Shown: in pieces, positions 44,201 through 53,613 of the stretch
Numbering within the stretch: position 1 is the first letter of the stretch
Layout: every line of letters starts with the position of its first letter
Assembly (NCBI GenBank): GCA_012934845.2
Contig: WNNJ02001055.1
Location: 62,001 to 126,000, forward strand
Origin: Pomphorhynchus laevis
Taxonomy: Eukaryota > Acanthocephala > Palaeacanthocephala > Echinorhynchida > Pomphorhynchidae
DNA length: 64,000 bases
Reading direction: 5' to 3'
The notes under the pieces: generated by a model
Database searches by the model: none
What the model was told of the DNA's origin: nothing
Seen by the model: only the letters and a program-made list of their open reading frames with translations
Made by a program: the position numbers and the translations under genes

Positions 44201-47200
44201 AGATGAGGTCCACCCGCTCTTATTACAGTGTATTGTGATGCTGAGAGAATTGAAAGAATCACACGAGGAAAATATGAAACCGACCAATAAAAGAATACGG
44301 ATCTTGTAAGCAAGATTCACAATAACAAAACATATTGTTTATCCATAAAATGTTCTCGCTTAAGAGTGTAAATTTATTTTTAATAATATTTTTTGTTGAT
44401 TTATATATTATAAATTTAATATTTTAACAATATTTTGATGTTATATACTTCTTCATTATAATAAATATAAATAAAATGCATCAAACTTGATTGAAAATAA
44501 GCAGAAAATAATATTGTCGTACCAATAATACCTAGTTTCAGTATTTCTGATAGATGTCATACTACTAGGAAAACAAAGTCCACATGTCATTACTAACTTG
44601 ATAGTTAAACAAATCATATCAGATAACAGAGTCTACGTATTTTATACGATATAAATATTTAAAATAAATACAATTAATAATAAATAATAAGTAAATATAA
44701 AAGATTTTATACAATTTATATTTATATAACAATAGAATTTATTATTAAAATTAAAAATATCAAGATATTAAAATATAATCCAAATGCGGCGTGTCAAGCA
44801 ATGATTGCGCGATACTAATCAACAATACATCAATAATATTACAACAATATAATAACCAACAATAATAAAAAATAATTATATAATGCTTCATCATTTTTAA
44901 GGATTGCATTTATATTATCTCTTAACATTTTTATTAGAGATGATATATATACTTCTTGATTACGACAAATCATAATTTGTAACAGTCTGCGTGACTGCTA
45001 ATAATTAAAATGCGAATGTAACAGAGTAATCTTAATAAATTAAAAACTGAAAAAAATGAGCGTCGGCATACTTCCACGAAAAATTGAAAAATATTTCATA
45101 GCTTTTAAGTGAAAATATATAAATTTTAGCTTTTAAAAAAATTAAAAGTGAACTATAAAACACATTTTATTTATAGATGTTGGCAATCTTGTCTTTCGTA
45201 TTTAAAAATAATTTAAATTGCCTTATTAAGAGATTAAATGTATTAATTGATGTTTTATTAACATATATCAAAAAGAAAACCAAAATTGAAACTCAACTAG
45301 CTTAGCAACACACCATACAAAGTGAAGACAAGCAATCGATTTCCGATAGAATAATAGTACCATTTATGATGGTAATTTATACATTTCCGACATTATATAC
45401 AAAAGACATTATATGCATAAAAAGTCATCAATTGATTTAGCTAATTTATCATCCACGGGTTATTTTATTCGTTGGCGATATAAATTAAAATGTAGACAAA
45501 ACGCCATCAACCCCAAGGCTCGAATAGCATTTTGACTGTCGGTCATTGTTTTTAATTTAATACAGTACTTTGACTAGTCTGAGGCCAGTCTGATTGGTAT
45601 ATATATATATATATATATATATGTGCCAATGTAGATAAACCGTGTGCATTAAGTGGTGTTGACTCATTTCAGTCTTATCTGTTAAACGATGTGGATTGCG
45701 ATTTTATCTAATTATTTAAATTATTAATTCTATCGATTATTTATCGCAAATCCATTGAACTAGGATAAACCCGTAAAAATCGATAGATTATTATTTCGTC
45801 TTCATTGTAAAAGTATGCAGATGATAAAATCATTGACAGCATGTCTTAAAGATTTTTATCAAGTACCGATGCTTTATCGAAACTATTACTAATATAATTA
45901 GTGCCAAAACGTTGCTAGTGTCAGAGTTGCGCTAATTTCCTACCTGGAAATCGAATACATTATTGCCGACGATTCAATTATAGAAAATTACCAATATATT
46001 AACACTAATTATACCCGTTACCGTTAAAATGACATCTACACAATCATTAGATTCTGCTCCGATGCTTGTTTTTATGTATTCCTTTGGATTAAATGAGCCA
46101 TAATCGAACGTATTGCATATTTGTTCGTTAAGAAAAAACTCCTCCGGCGTTTTGAACGCTGAAATAGTTAAGAAAAGAAAATATACGCTTTAAAAAGAAT
46201 AAAAAAAGTTGTATTCATAGAATATGCGTGAATCTGCAAATATACTGACCTACATAAAACAAGTATTGATTCTAGCAAATGTTGGGTATGTGCTATTCAT
46301 CACGCATATATATGCGAACAACGTCTAGTGGTTTACTCTGATGATACCACAGCCCTGTTCTCTGAACGCAGGTGCAAAGACGTAGTCTCGGACATCAACC
46401 GATTATTTTTTAAGATTAAGAGACCAGTTACCAAAGTCTAATCTTATTTTAAACTCCTCCAAATCGCATGTGGTTGTCTTTCATGGCGCCCCTGCAACAA
46501 AGCAAAAACTTATGAGATTAGCACTCTCTACTCTCTCCTCCATTTTGACTAATCAACCCCTTCCTGTCTTCACGAGTCGAGTAAAATACCTGGGGTATTT
46601 TACTCGACTCGTGAAGACGGGCCCAACATCTGTCATTCAAAGAGAAAACCCAGGTGCGCCTCTGGGGGTGCTTGGGCTATCTTAGGATTGGTCTTCTTTT
46701 CAAGATGACGTCCCCCAGAACAAAGACTAAGGTTTCTAAGGCTCTTCATATCCCGCTTACCGAGCATTGTCCGCCTCGATTGGACTCTTCAGGGGGAGGG
46801 GTAAAAGACTCCAGGTGGTTAGGTCGAAAGCGGCGTGTTGGATTGGTTGGAGGGCTCAGATCCCACTGGACCTAAGGCCATGAAGATGATGGAAGAAGTG
46901 GACTAGTTTTTCGGGTAGACGATGATTTCTGACGGCTTTTTTTCCTATATTTGTTTTAATTCTATTTTTCCTATGTATTATTTTTGTAAAGAAAATCATT
47001 ATTATTCAAATTGAGTAAACTCTTGAAGTATGCACATAGTATATTACTTTATGTACATACCATAGTGAAAATTACATTAGTCTCTTGATTGATAACCTAG
47101 CTGAATTCAAATAGTAAAATTTCACCATAAAGGAACCCGTAATAATAAACTCGTGAGCGAATTATAGAAATTTATATTTTTACATAAAAAAATAATAATA

Positions 47201-50200
47201 CTGGAATATCTTATAGGAAAGTCTGCATAATATTATTTGTATCAGACTTCAAAATTCACGCACTTACTCAGTCGACACTTTTTTTACTGTTAAACTTTTT
47301 TAAATCATTACAGTAGGCAAACAGTGTGAGAGGTAGAAAAATCATAATCGAGGATTCGCTACCAAGATCATTCTTCGTTTCAGTGCATTTATAACTTCAG
47401 ATGTTTATCACAGTATTTAACACAGTGCGCAACTGTTCAACTTTCCGTGTTCACCAGTATTAAACAATTATACAACGCTTTTGTACTGTTCTTGTAATTG
47501 ATATTCGTTTAAAATAAGTCTTGGATTAAAAAACCTTTGGACATAATCGAAAATATGACGAGAAACATACTCCTTGAAGATAAAGTGTAAGCTTGGTGAA
47601 TCAAAGTAGGTAAATATTATCGAATTAATGAGTTCACTTTTGGCATTATTCATATCCGCATGCAGCTATTCCAGGAGTAAAAGTAATTATATCAAAACAA
47701 TTAATGAATAATTGATCCTTGTTTAAGTAAAAGCAGGGATGTTTAAAATAATTTAAAATCGACGTCTAGCAAAATATATATTAATGAAAAAGTTCATTAT
47801 ATAAAATTACGCTATTGTATGAGATCAGAGTAAAAACATTCACATAAAATAATTAAAGCCGAATATTACTTAAAAAACCATTAGTTCTAAACAGGAATGG
47901 TGTTTGGAAAAAATCTATTTTTTTCAATTCAAATGTAGAAAATGGATTAAAATCAATTATTACTTAAACCCATCATTTCCTATTTGGAATGATGTATGAC
48001 AAGAAATCTATTCTTTCCTATTCAAATGATAAATTACAATATTTCAAAACGAAAAAGTTGGACTGGGATAATTGTTTATTTTAATAATTGAAGGCAAAGT
48101 CCAACTCAAAGTTATTTAAAACTTTTTTCAATATTTGAGCAATTATTTGATGCCATCTTTAGGCATATTGAAATCAGTTTATTGTTGTAAATCAACTTAG
48201 CAATCTGACATATAATTAACTGACTGCAGATGGCATCAAATAGTTGCCGAAATATTGAACAGAGTTTTACTTTCTTTGTGCAGGACTTGTCCTTTAATTA
48301 TCCAAATAATAAATTACAATAGAACAGTTAAAATTAAAAATTAGCTATCAATTGAAGCAACATTGCAATCCAGATGTTACATACCAATGTTGATATTTTC
48401 CGCAAATTTACGGTCGGAACAAGAGAAATCCTTCTTCCTACCAGGTTTCCAATTTGCACACCTTCCTGCGGCATCACCAACGTAAATTGAGTTCTCCTTA
48501 TCTATCTATAAAGATAAAAAAACAATTATTGTTGGTAATAGACTGCAATAATTAAATTGTCATTACTTCTCCGCCATTTAATATATTTTTGCATAAAAAA
48601 TCCCATGAAGCAATCCAAGGCTTTCTATAGATATTGTCGCTGGTAATCAACAAAACCTTAAATAAAATAAATTAGATGAGCCATTCTGATTAAGTGCAAT
48701 GTATTGCATTGAAAGAAGAAGAGTATCTAAGTATATCACGATTACGAAGCTTAAATTATTAAAACTGAGCAATCAATATTTCAAGCGTTTTAGATTCCCA
48801 GATCTAAAGCGTACATATTTCAAAAAAGTAAATTGCATGTTTCCAGGAAACAAGCAATTGCGTGAATCCGAATATGATTTTCTATTGTTGAACTGCAGGA
48901 AATGAGAAGAGCACAAAAACCAAGAGCATGCTACCATCATATAATGTATGATTATATAATTGTTTAAATAATTAATTATTTAAATTAATTATTTTTCTAT
49001 TGTTCACAAAGATATGGAAACGATAATATCATAAAATACAAACACATACCAACATCAGATATTATGTATGATTAAATAATGATTTATTTAAAATAATTAT
49101 TTTTCTATTGTTGAACGACAATAAAAAGAGAAGATCACAAAGCCAATAATATCAGATTATGTATGATTAAATAATTATTTAAATAATTAGATAATTAATT
49201 ATTGAAATTAATTATTAAAATTAATTATTTTTCTATTGTTAAACGAAAAAAAACGATATTACAAAAGTCATTTTTATTGTTAAACGGCATAAACGAGAAT
49301 GATACAAAATACATGCTAACTTCAGATAAAGTATTATTAATCAATTATTTAAATTAATTAAATATAAATTATTATTTTTATTGTTGAACGAGTAAAAACG
49401 AGAAGAGCAAAACATACAAAAACATAACATCAATTAATGAAATGTTACGAACAAGCTATCTGAAATGAATCAAGCCGGCATATTCCAGTAAATATACTCT
49501 GCTTTTGCAAAAAGCAAAGTATATTCAAAGATGTGACAGTGAAGCTATGAATGCTAAGTCAGTAAAAAATAAGATAATCAACAGCTATCAAGTAAAACTA
49601 AAAATATAGTTTTGATATATTTGATTGTATCGCTCGAATTATATCGAAAAGCAAAATTTCCTATAACTCAATTTAGTCCAACTCAATTGACTATCAGTTA
49701 TCAATTTAGTACAACTTAATACTCATAATATCCCATAAGTTGAAATTATGAAATTTCTCAGATTTTGGATTTTTTGAGGTTTTTAAATAACTGCCAAATG
49801 TCATTATTAGAATATCTAGGTATGACTAAATGTATAATCAATCAGAAGATAATTCACATTTCAAGTTTTAAGTTGGCTAAACTGCATAATAAAATATTTA
49901 CAGTTGCTAATTATTATATAATCTCATTCACTGATCTTTTATCGGGATTCTGGCTTAACTGCTCTGTGCAACAGTGGATTTGTGATATTATCATAATCAA
50001 AGACATAACAGAGCCAACATTTAAAATGAAAGTAATGATGTAGTTAATCACATCTGTATCAACCATATCGTTATATATGGAGTTTATGTAGATATCTGAT
50101 GAAATCCACTCGTAAAAATTGATATAAAAGGTAAAACCAGATTCAGCGTTTTAATATAAGTATAGTGCTCACCATAATAGGTATGTCTAGTTGTTCAATT

Positions 50201-50351
50201 AGTGCGTTAAGTTTACACGTAAGGTCAGTTAGTTTTACGCGTCCTTTACTCACGCCATTCTGATTCGAAATTATTACAATCAAGGACTTTCGATCTACCT
50301 CCTTTAATTTTTGAGGGATACAACTGTACAAAAATTTCCAATCAAATGGTC
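35004..50351 (-). CDS. PNKP: Polynucleotide kinase 3'-phosphatase, seven C-terminal exons
   Basis: PNKP repairs DNA strand-break ends by removing 3'-phosphates and phosphorylating 5'-hydroxyls. Exons are 50351-50173, 48656-48567, 48505-48385, 46158-46022, 43005-42868, 35406-35301 and 35248-35004. All junctions are GT-AG and in phase, giving 337 residues plus stop. The phosphatase part has [38 protein letters not shown] and [20 protein letters not shown]. The kinase part has Walker [10 protein letters not shown], then [16 protein letters not shown] and [15 protein letters not shown]. The N-terminal FHA domain and the exon with the catalytic DxDGT motif are not seen. Introns hold LINE copies C and E, R and S repeats, and the Penelope fragment. 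Confidence 0.95.
35301..35406 (-). CDS. PNKP: PNKP exon (kinase DNTNP)
   Basis: Reads [20 protein letters not shown] then [15 protein letters not shown], matching human GKRVAIDNTNPD. Acceptor tctttag|CTATGC, donor GAAAG|gttcaa, phase 0 to 1. The preceding intron is 7.5 kb and holds LINE copy C. Confidence 0.97.
35407..35769. other. PNKP intron, AT-rich
   Basis: No element recognised before R copy 4. Confidence 0.5.
35770..36010 (+). repeat. R repeat copy 4 (forward, diverged)
   Basis: Begins ATCAGTTAACTGAGTCTACG. The AT-rich middle and the remnant core TGATATGTCCTGAGGTTTC are clearly related to other copies but heavily mutated. Confidence 0.7.
36240..36649 (-). mobile_element. Penelope-like 3' end with hammerhead-like motif
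   Basis: The minus frame 36386-36649 ends with [20 protein letters not shown] and [12 protein letters not shown], the C-terminal pattern of the Penelope GIY-YIG endonuclease. About 90 bp downstream (36255-36300, minus) lies CTTGAAAGGG, the stem GGTCA/TGACC, then GAAACGTTG. Fragmentary and old. It lies in a PNKP intron in the same orientation as the gene. Confidence 0.7.
36255..36300 (-). ncRNA. Hammerhead-like stem II/GAAAC motif
   Basis: On the minus strand a UUGAAAG stretch precedes the 5-bp stem GGUCA/UGACC and GAAACGUUG. The CUGANGA box is altered, so this is a decayed relative of the Penelope-associated hammerhead. Confidence 0.3.
36650..38025. other. PNKP intron, AT-rich
   Basis: Mostly featureless. 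About 36775-36850 contains several imperfect units of the type CTATAGAATGAACA, a small degenerate tandem repeat. Confidence 0.5.
38026..38436. repeat. Inverted-repeat element T
   Basis: About 38026-38112 and 38333-38436 are inverted copies (shared GAAATATCAAAAT and CTTATATTCT blocks) separated by about 220 bp. The inner ends carry AAAAGGACTG-like sequence, resembling the mariner terminus at 34567. A further copy of one arm lies at 42318-42443. It is likely a non-autonomous DNA element. Confidence 0.5.
38474..39668 (+). pseudogene. LINE copy C ORF1, decayed
   Basis: Recognisable pieces include [18 protein letters not shown] (about 38610), [22 protein letters not shown] (38950) and the zinc-knuckle region near 39080-39230 (YFHCNNCHK). 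Multiple in-frame stops throughout. Confidence 0.82.
39702..41830 (+). pseudogene. LINE copy C ORF2, decayed
   Basis: Endonuclease pieces near 39735-40420 ([26 protein letters not shown]) and RT pieces 40958-41323 ([39 protein letters not shown]). A deletion of several hundred bases removes the segment between endonuclease and RT, near 40640. Confidence 0.85.
42318..42443 (+). repeat. Single arm of element T
   Basis: Same order as 38333-38436: AAAAGGACT, GAAATATCAAC, TTCAGCCTCTTATATTCTC, CGCAGTCAATTAGTAGC, TTTGACCCAAAAGCGATTCT. It lies just beyond LINE copy C, so T sequence brackets that LINE. Confidence 0.7.
42444..42867. other. PNKP intron, AT-rich
   Basis: Nothing recognised. A TA-rich palindromic run lies just upstream at 42155-42225. 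Confidence 0.5.
42868..43005 (-). CDS. PNKP: PNKP exon (kinase Walker A)
   Basis: Phase 0-0, 138 bp. It reads [20 protein letters not shown] (P-loop), then [15 protein letters not shown]. Acceptor acatag|GAACATC, donor TTAGT|gtaagt. This is the ATP-binding loop of the 5'-kinase domain. Confidence 0.97.
43094..43450 (+). repeat. R repeat copy 5 (forward, core intact)
   Basis: Begins CAGATCAGCTAACTGAGTC and ends in the GC-rich core. Pairing arms: CTGCTATGTTA (43360-43370) with TAACATAGCAG (43398-43408), and GGTCCC (43380-43385) with CGGGCC (43409-43414), interleaved as a pseudoknot. It is followed at 43451-43480 by reversed Naiad-type 3' UTR sequence (ATTATTCTAATACAAA). Confidence 0.85.
43487..43730 (+). 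repeat. S repeat copy 1
   Basis: Starts TTCTTCATTGGTCGGTTTC, ends near TATATTTGGTGTGGGCGG. It is repeated at 43852-44040 (direct) and 44062-44300 (inverted). Moderate GC, no coding motif; the frames in it are chance. Confidence 0.8.
43852..44040 (+). repeat. S repeat copy 2 (truncated)
   Basis: Direct copy of the first about 150 bp of S, starting TTCTTCATTGGTCGG, ending after ATACTGATCTCTC in A-rich sequence. Confidence 0.8.
44062..44300 (-). repeat. S repeat copy 3 (inverted)
   Basis: On the minus strand: TTTTATTGGTCGGTTTCATA through to ATATTTGGTGTGGAATTC, close to copy 1. With copy 2 it forms a tail-to-tail inverted pair. Confidence 0.8.
44611..44790 (+). repeat. R repeat copy 6 (forward, 3'-truncated)
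   Basis: Starts ATATCAGATAACAGAGTC and shows the AT-rich middle only; the GC-rich core is absent. Confidence 0.75.
44791..46021. other. PNKP intron with (TA)n microsatellite
   Basis: AT-rich intron; an uninterrupted TA run lies at about 45598-45622. No other element recognised. Confidence 0.6.
46022..46158 (-). CDS. PNKP: PNKP exon (phosphatase-kinase linker)
   Basis: Reads [20 protein letters not shown] and [16 protein letters not shown], matching FATPEEFFL and the FDPR linker in human. Acceptor tatttcag|CGTTC, donor TTAACG|gtaacg. Confidence 0.95.
46309..46995 (+). mobile_element. LINE family copy E (5'-truncated)
   Basis: Starts inside RT motif C (coding [11 protein letters not shown]) and runs through the thumb region and 3' UTR to AAAATC plus an (ATT)n tail. 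About 100 bp of the region after VKYLG is replaced by an inverted copy of the sequence just upstream (46566-46618). The coding frame is broken. Antisense in a PNKP intron. Confidence 0.88.
46566..46618. repeat. Perfect 25-bp-arm palindrome inside LINE copy E
   Basis: The arms 46566-46590 and 46594-46618 are exact complements around TGG (arm core CACGAGTCGAGTAAAATACC). In sister copies only the left arm exists, so the right arm is a templated inverted insertion. Confidence 0.95.
46996..48099. other. PNKP intron, AT-rich
   Basis: A 61-codon minus frame at 47468-47653 has no recognisable motif. Nothing else is supported. Confidence 0.45.
48100..48290. repeat. Palindromic Penelope-like terminal dimer
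   Basis: The inverted pair TTTGATGCCATCT / AGATGGCATCAAA with flanking AAAACTTTTTTCAATATTTG-type arms. On the plus strand CTGCAGA, T, GGCA, loop, TGCC, GAAATATTG (48224-48256) follows the same order as the hammerhead-like cores in the 1-kb and 29-kb palindromes. Confidence 0.55.
48385..48505 (-). CDS. PNKP: PNKP exon (phosphatase GDAAGR)
   Basis: Reads [19 protein letters not shown] then [15 protein letters not shown], nearly the same as the vertebrate [20 protein letters not shown] block. Acceptor tttatag|ATAG, donor CATTG|gtatgt, phase 0 to 1. Confidence 0.97.
48567..48656 (-). CDS. PNKP: PNKP exon (phosphatase)
   Basis: A 90-bp, phase 0 exon: [20 protein letters not shown], parallel to human VLVATHAGLYRKPVTGMWD. 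Acceptor atttaag|GTTTTG, donor GGAGAA|gtaatg. Separated from the next exon by a 61-bp intron. Confidence 0.95.
48870..49410. repeat. Satellite-like tandem repeat, unit about 110-130 bp
   Basis: The motif TTTTTCTATTGTTGAACG and neighbours recur at about 48879, 48991, 49100, 49229, 49270 and 49373, each followed by AAAAAGAGAAG-type, CATCAGAT-type and ATTAAATAATTATTTAAAT sequence. About five units vary in length. It lies in a PNKP intron. Confidence 0.75.
49411..50172. other. PNKP intron, AT-rich
   Basis: The plus-strand frame 49765-50043 has no recognisable motif and is opposite to the gene; treated as chance. Confidence 0.45.
50173..50351 (-). CDS. PNKP: PNKP exon (phosphatase, TNQ-like motif)
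   Basis: Acceptor attttag|GACC (phase 1 in), donor ATTATG|gtgagc (phase 0 out). It reads [15 protein letters not shown], then [15 protein letters not shown] and [11 protein letters not shown], parallel to human SDWRILYPEIPRKLRE and IFTNQMGIGRG. Confidence 0.95.
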
Positions 50352-51107
50352 CTAAAATAAAATCGAAACATTAATTCATTAATTGCAGAGAGCAAAATGA
50401 AAAAGAACATTATGCTAGCAATAAAAGAGTGTATAAATATAATTAGTAATTTAATCTTCACGTGAGAGACGGTTTAAATTAAAAACATCAGAAATAAAAA
50501 AACAATTTAAATCTTTAAAATGGTTCAGTATAATTTGAAGAAATTGAAATGGACGATTGATCTTATAAGTAACGATATCAGATGTCGGTTTAGTACTATA
50601 TTGTTAATAGTTTTCATAATCAAATAATTTCAAAATGATATATTAAATAATTTAGCAAATTATTTGCTTTTTACCAGAGCGTATAAATTTATGCAGCTGT
50701 CTGTGCTACAAACAAAATTATTATCCGAATATAATAAGGTCGGTACTGAAGGTTTGTACTGTTTTCCGAGCATAGGTGGGCTACTGCAGTACGCAGTAAA
50801 TTCGTTTGTTGTTTAGAATTTGGAGGACAGAAAATACAAATATTCTTACGACATTTATTATCCAATAATACACTGTCGTTTCTCAAAGGTTCATCACTGA
50901 TGAAACTTAGGAAATCAGTCGCTCGAATTTATTAAGAACATTGGTACGCAGAAACTACATATGTCTTTTAATTTAGTTGAGTGAGTGGACTTGCTAAACT
51001 ATAGTAAGTTTAAATGTATTTAAGTGTGTATGTATTTTTTGGATCGACTAATCTACTAAATGTATATACTCAAGTTGACAATATTATAACTACACAAGAT
51101 ATCACTA
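50352..51107. other. Region upstream of first recognised PNKP exon
   Basis: The exon with the phosphatase DxDGT motif was sought here and not found. A minus frame at 50689-50886 is coding-like but unidentified. Confidence 0.4.
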
Positions 51108-51345
51108 GAAATTTGAAAATTGTTATTGATGACACTTTCATGCTGATCCATATGTGAAATTTGGGAATTGATGTTGATGACACAAACATACTGATCCATG
51201 TGTGAAATTTGGGAATTGCTGTTGATGACACAAACATACTGATCCATGTGTGAAATTTGGGAATTGCTGTTGATGACACTTTCATACTGATCCATATGTG
51301 AAATTTGGAAATTGTTGTTGATGACACTTTCATACTGATCCGTAC
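51108..51345. repeat. 48-bp minisatellite
   Basis: Almost five head-to-tail units starting GATGACACTTTCATACTGAT at 51128, 51176, 51224, 51272 and 51320. The period is divisible by three and two minus-strand frames stay open across it (16-residue repeats). A diverged single unit lies at 51470-51545, which suggests the array grew from that sequence. Confidence 0.9.
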
Positions 51346-51784
51346 GTGAATCTTATTCCTTTGTGGAACCTTGCGATTTTATATAATAAATTGAAAAGAC
51401 CGCTGATAAAATACTCGGTACCAGCTACATTTCAATGTAAACGAGATGAATTCGTACTAGCAATTCGGGAATTGTTGTTGATGGCACTTTCATATTGAAT
51501 CTATTCGTGAATCTTATCCCTTTGTGAAGCTTGCAATTTTTTTTATTACTAATCTTAGACATATCTTTATATAATTTATATAAAAAAATATAGTATATAT
51601 TTATATAAATATATACTTTATATAATATCTTTATATATTTATATAATTTAAAAAAAAATAATCTTAGACAACAAAATAAGCGAAAGTTCAAAGTTGCATC
51701 ACTAATACTAAAATAATAAAAGAATAGAACAAAACCTAAGTCATTCATGGCCTCTAACAGGTGTTGCTTAAATTCGTGTAGTGT

Positions 51785-52345
51785 TTGAAATAATTATCGT
51801 GTCATCTAGGCTATTCCATTAAGAGGTAACTCACTGGGAATACTGTATAGTCTATGAGCGGATGAGTATGTGATGTCTAAAAGTAAACTTGTGCCCACGT
51901 AGATCTGAAGGATTCCGGAGATCAAGTATGGCACAAAGAGCATAGGCAGGATTACTGAGGATCAACCCCGCCAATCTCATATCAGTCATATCTGGCAGTG
52001 TTTGTAATAAAATCAGTCACAGAGTCTTTATTCTATCCGCATAGCTCGACGATCTTAATGGCTTGAACAGCTTTGTTGCCCGACGTAGTACCCTTTCAAA
52101 TTATTTATTTCAGCTTCAAATCGGGGATATATGTACTGTAATTCATATAGCAAGTGACTCAGAACAAATGCATGTATTAAGGGGGAACGAATTGATCTCT
52201 ATATTTTAAGGTCGTCTGCAAAAAGCAACGAAGCTGAATTTAAAAAATTAGGCAGATCATTGACTTATATAAAGAACAGGATAGGACCAAGTACAGACCC
52301 TTGTGGAACTCCTACATTATATCCATCCCAATAAGCGAATACTCG
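51785..52345 (-). mobile_element. Jockey/CR1-like LINE 3' fragment
   Basis: On the minus strand, 52345-52195 encodes VGVPQGSVLGPILF (RT motif B), then VNDLPNFLNSASLLFADDLK (motif C). Downstream, 52090-51785 encodes the typical end NPAYALC, LRNPSDLRGHKF and AHRLYSIPSELPLNGIA in shifting frames. It is broken and 5'-truncated. It is flanked on both sides by related host-like sequence (51395-51450 and 52370-52440). Confidence 0.85.
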
Positions 52346-52441
52346 AGAAATTGATAAGAAATTGTAATTTTGTACAATAAATTGATAAGACTGCTGATAA
52401 AATACTCGGCACCGGAACATTTTAATGTGAACGAGGTCAAA

Positions 52442-52579
52442 TTAATAGCCTTGAACGAAGTCCTCGACATTTTGCAAAATCATGAAGACAATTGAGTAGC
52501 TTTCTTTATGCATTTCAATTGCAGAGCTTATATTTGACTTAAGTTGAACTTCAGCTTCTGATAATTGATCGGTCGCCAT
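52442..52579 (-). CDS. Small unidentified open frame
   Basis: ATG to TAA, 45 residues: MATDQLSEAEVQLKSNISSA, then IEMHKESYSIVFMILQNVED and FVQGY. Composition and a helical, amphipathic look suggest real coding, perhaps a first exon; a possible donor is GACTTC|gttcaa. No family recognised. It lies on the same strand as PNKP. Confidence 0.4.
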   Translation of the reverse strand: MATDQLSEAEVQLKSNISSAIEMHKESYSIVFMILQNVEDFVQGY

Positions 52580-53049
52580 GCAGTAAATTGTTTATGGAGT
52601 CGATGGATATTGACTCAAAGTAATTGTGTTCAAATTAATAATCAACGAGTACGTAGAGGCATTAGTTAAAAAATGTTTAAGAGCATGACAAGCTTCCTCG
52701 CCATTTTTGAAATTCTCACCGAGCAGGACAGGCATAGAAACTATTATATGTCAAAGGAAATAATCGGTATTGGTGATCGAACAAAGTTTTGATCAAAAGT
52801 ACTTTATTTACTAAATGAATTGGACGAGCGAATAAAATGATTTCATACAAATTAATATAATTGTTAATTAAATCCTTTGTATTTATTGTATTTTATCTCT
52901 GTGAGCAGTAGAAATAGACGTTAAAGGCTATTATAAAAAATAAAATAATTTATGGTAGAACAACAGTTCTAAAATATTTCTAAATATATTATATATTTAG
53001 AAATATTATAGTATAAAAATTCAAAAGATATATGCCCTCCGTATTTAAA
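52580..53049. other. AT-rich stretch
   Basis: No feature recognised. Confidence 0.5.
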
Positions 53050-53570
53050 TGACTTGAACGGTGTATACTTGATGACTGAGAAGGCTTAGCGCATTGCCCT
53101 TATAGGCACTTCAAAGATTAAACTTCAAAAATCATTGTTAAGAGATCAAGTGACTAATATTGTTGACAATATGTTACGTATTATGGAAGATCTACAAGGC
53201 AAAGGTGCTTCGTTATGGATCTTCACATATCCTACAAGTTATAGTCTGACTCGAGTAAGCAATGTAGAATTTCGCGACGCACTTGAGCGCGATATAAAAG
53301 ACTACCATTAAACACGCCTTCTCATTGCCCCTGCGGTGAACATAATACTCTGGATTACTCACTTACCTGTCCCATCGGATGTCATCCATCGATAAGACAT
53401 GATTCGATTAGTGATATCATTTCGAACACCTTAACATAAAAATATAATGTGCAAAAAAAGCCAACACCTCAAGGACGTTTATGGGAGGACGTAAGAAGAC
53501 AGCCACGACCGACACCAAATGTGCTCAACTACAAGTACAGTGCTCGACACAAGATTGCAGCGTCTAGACT
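53050..53570 (+). pseudogene. Fragment of an unclassified retroelement protein
   Basis: Short frames read GASLWIFTYPTSYSLTRVSN then EFRDALE, and in another frame HCPCGEHNTLDYSLTCPIGC followed by PSIRHDSISDII. This C-x-C...H...C pattern with EFRDAL upstream occurs C-terminal to RT in a widespread invertebrate retroelement group. Broken and old; the exact clade was not determined. Confidence 0.45.
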
Positions 53571-53613
53571 ACAATAGCATGCGACAACAGTAAGTCTAAA
53601 GAAGAATTCCTAT

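Noticed and set aside
43884-44309. 141-codon plus-strand frame as a gene
   Set aside because: It spans S repeat copies 2 and 3 in opposite orientations and shows no motif; chance frame.
47468-47653. 61-codon minus frame in a PNKP intron as an extra exon
   Set aside because: PNKP exons on both sides join in phase without it and it matches no PNKP block.
48699-48905. 68-codon plus-strand frame as a nested gene
   Set aside because: Lies in a PNKP intron, runs into the satellite array at its 3' end and has no recognisable motif.
50689-50886. Possible PNKP FHA-domain exon on the minus strand (DNKCRKNICIF)
   Set aside because: Only a faint resemblance to the FHA KCSR region; no conserved glycine-arginine start and no clear splice pair.
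51056-51333. Two repeat-encoded proteins (79 and 87 codons)
   Set aside because: Both arise from the 48-bp minisatellite in different frames; no start context or homology supports either.
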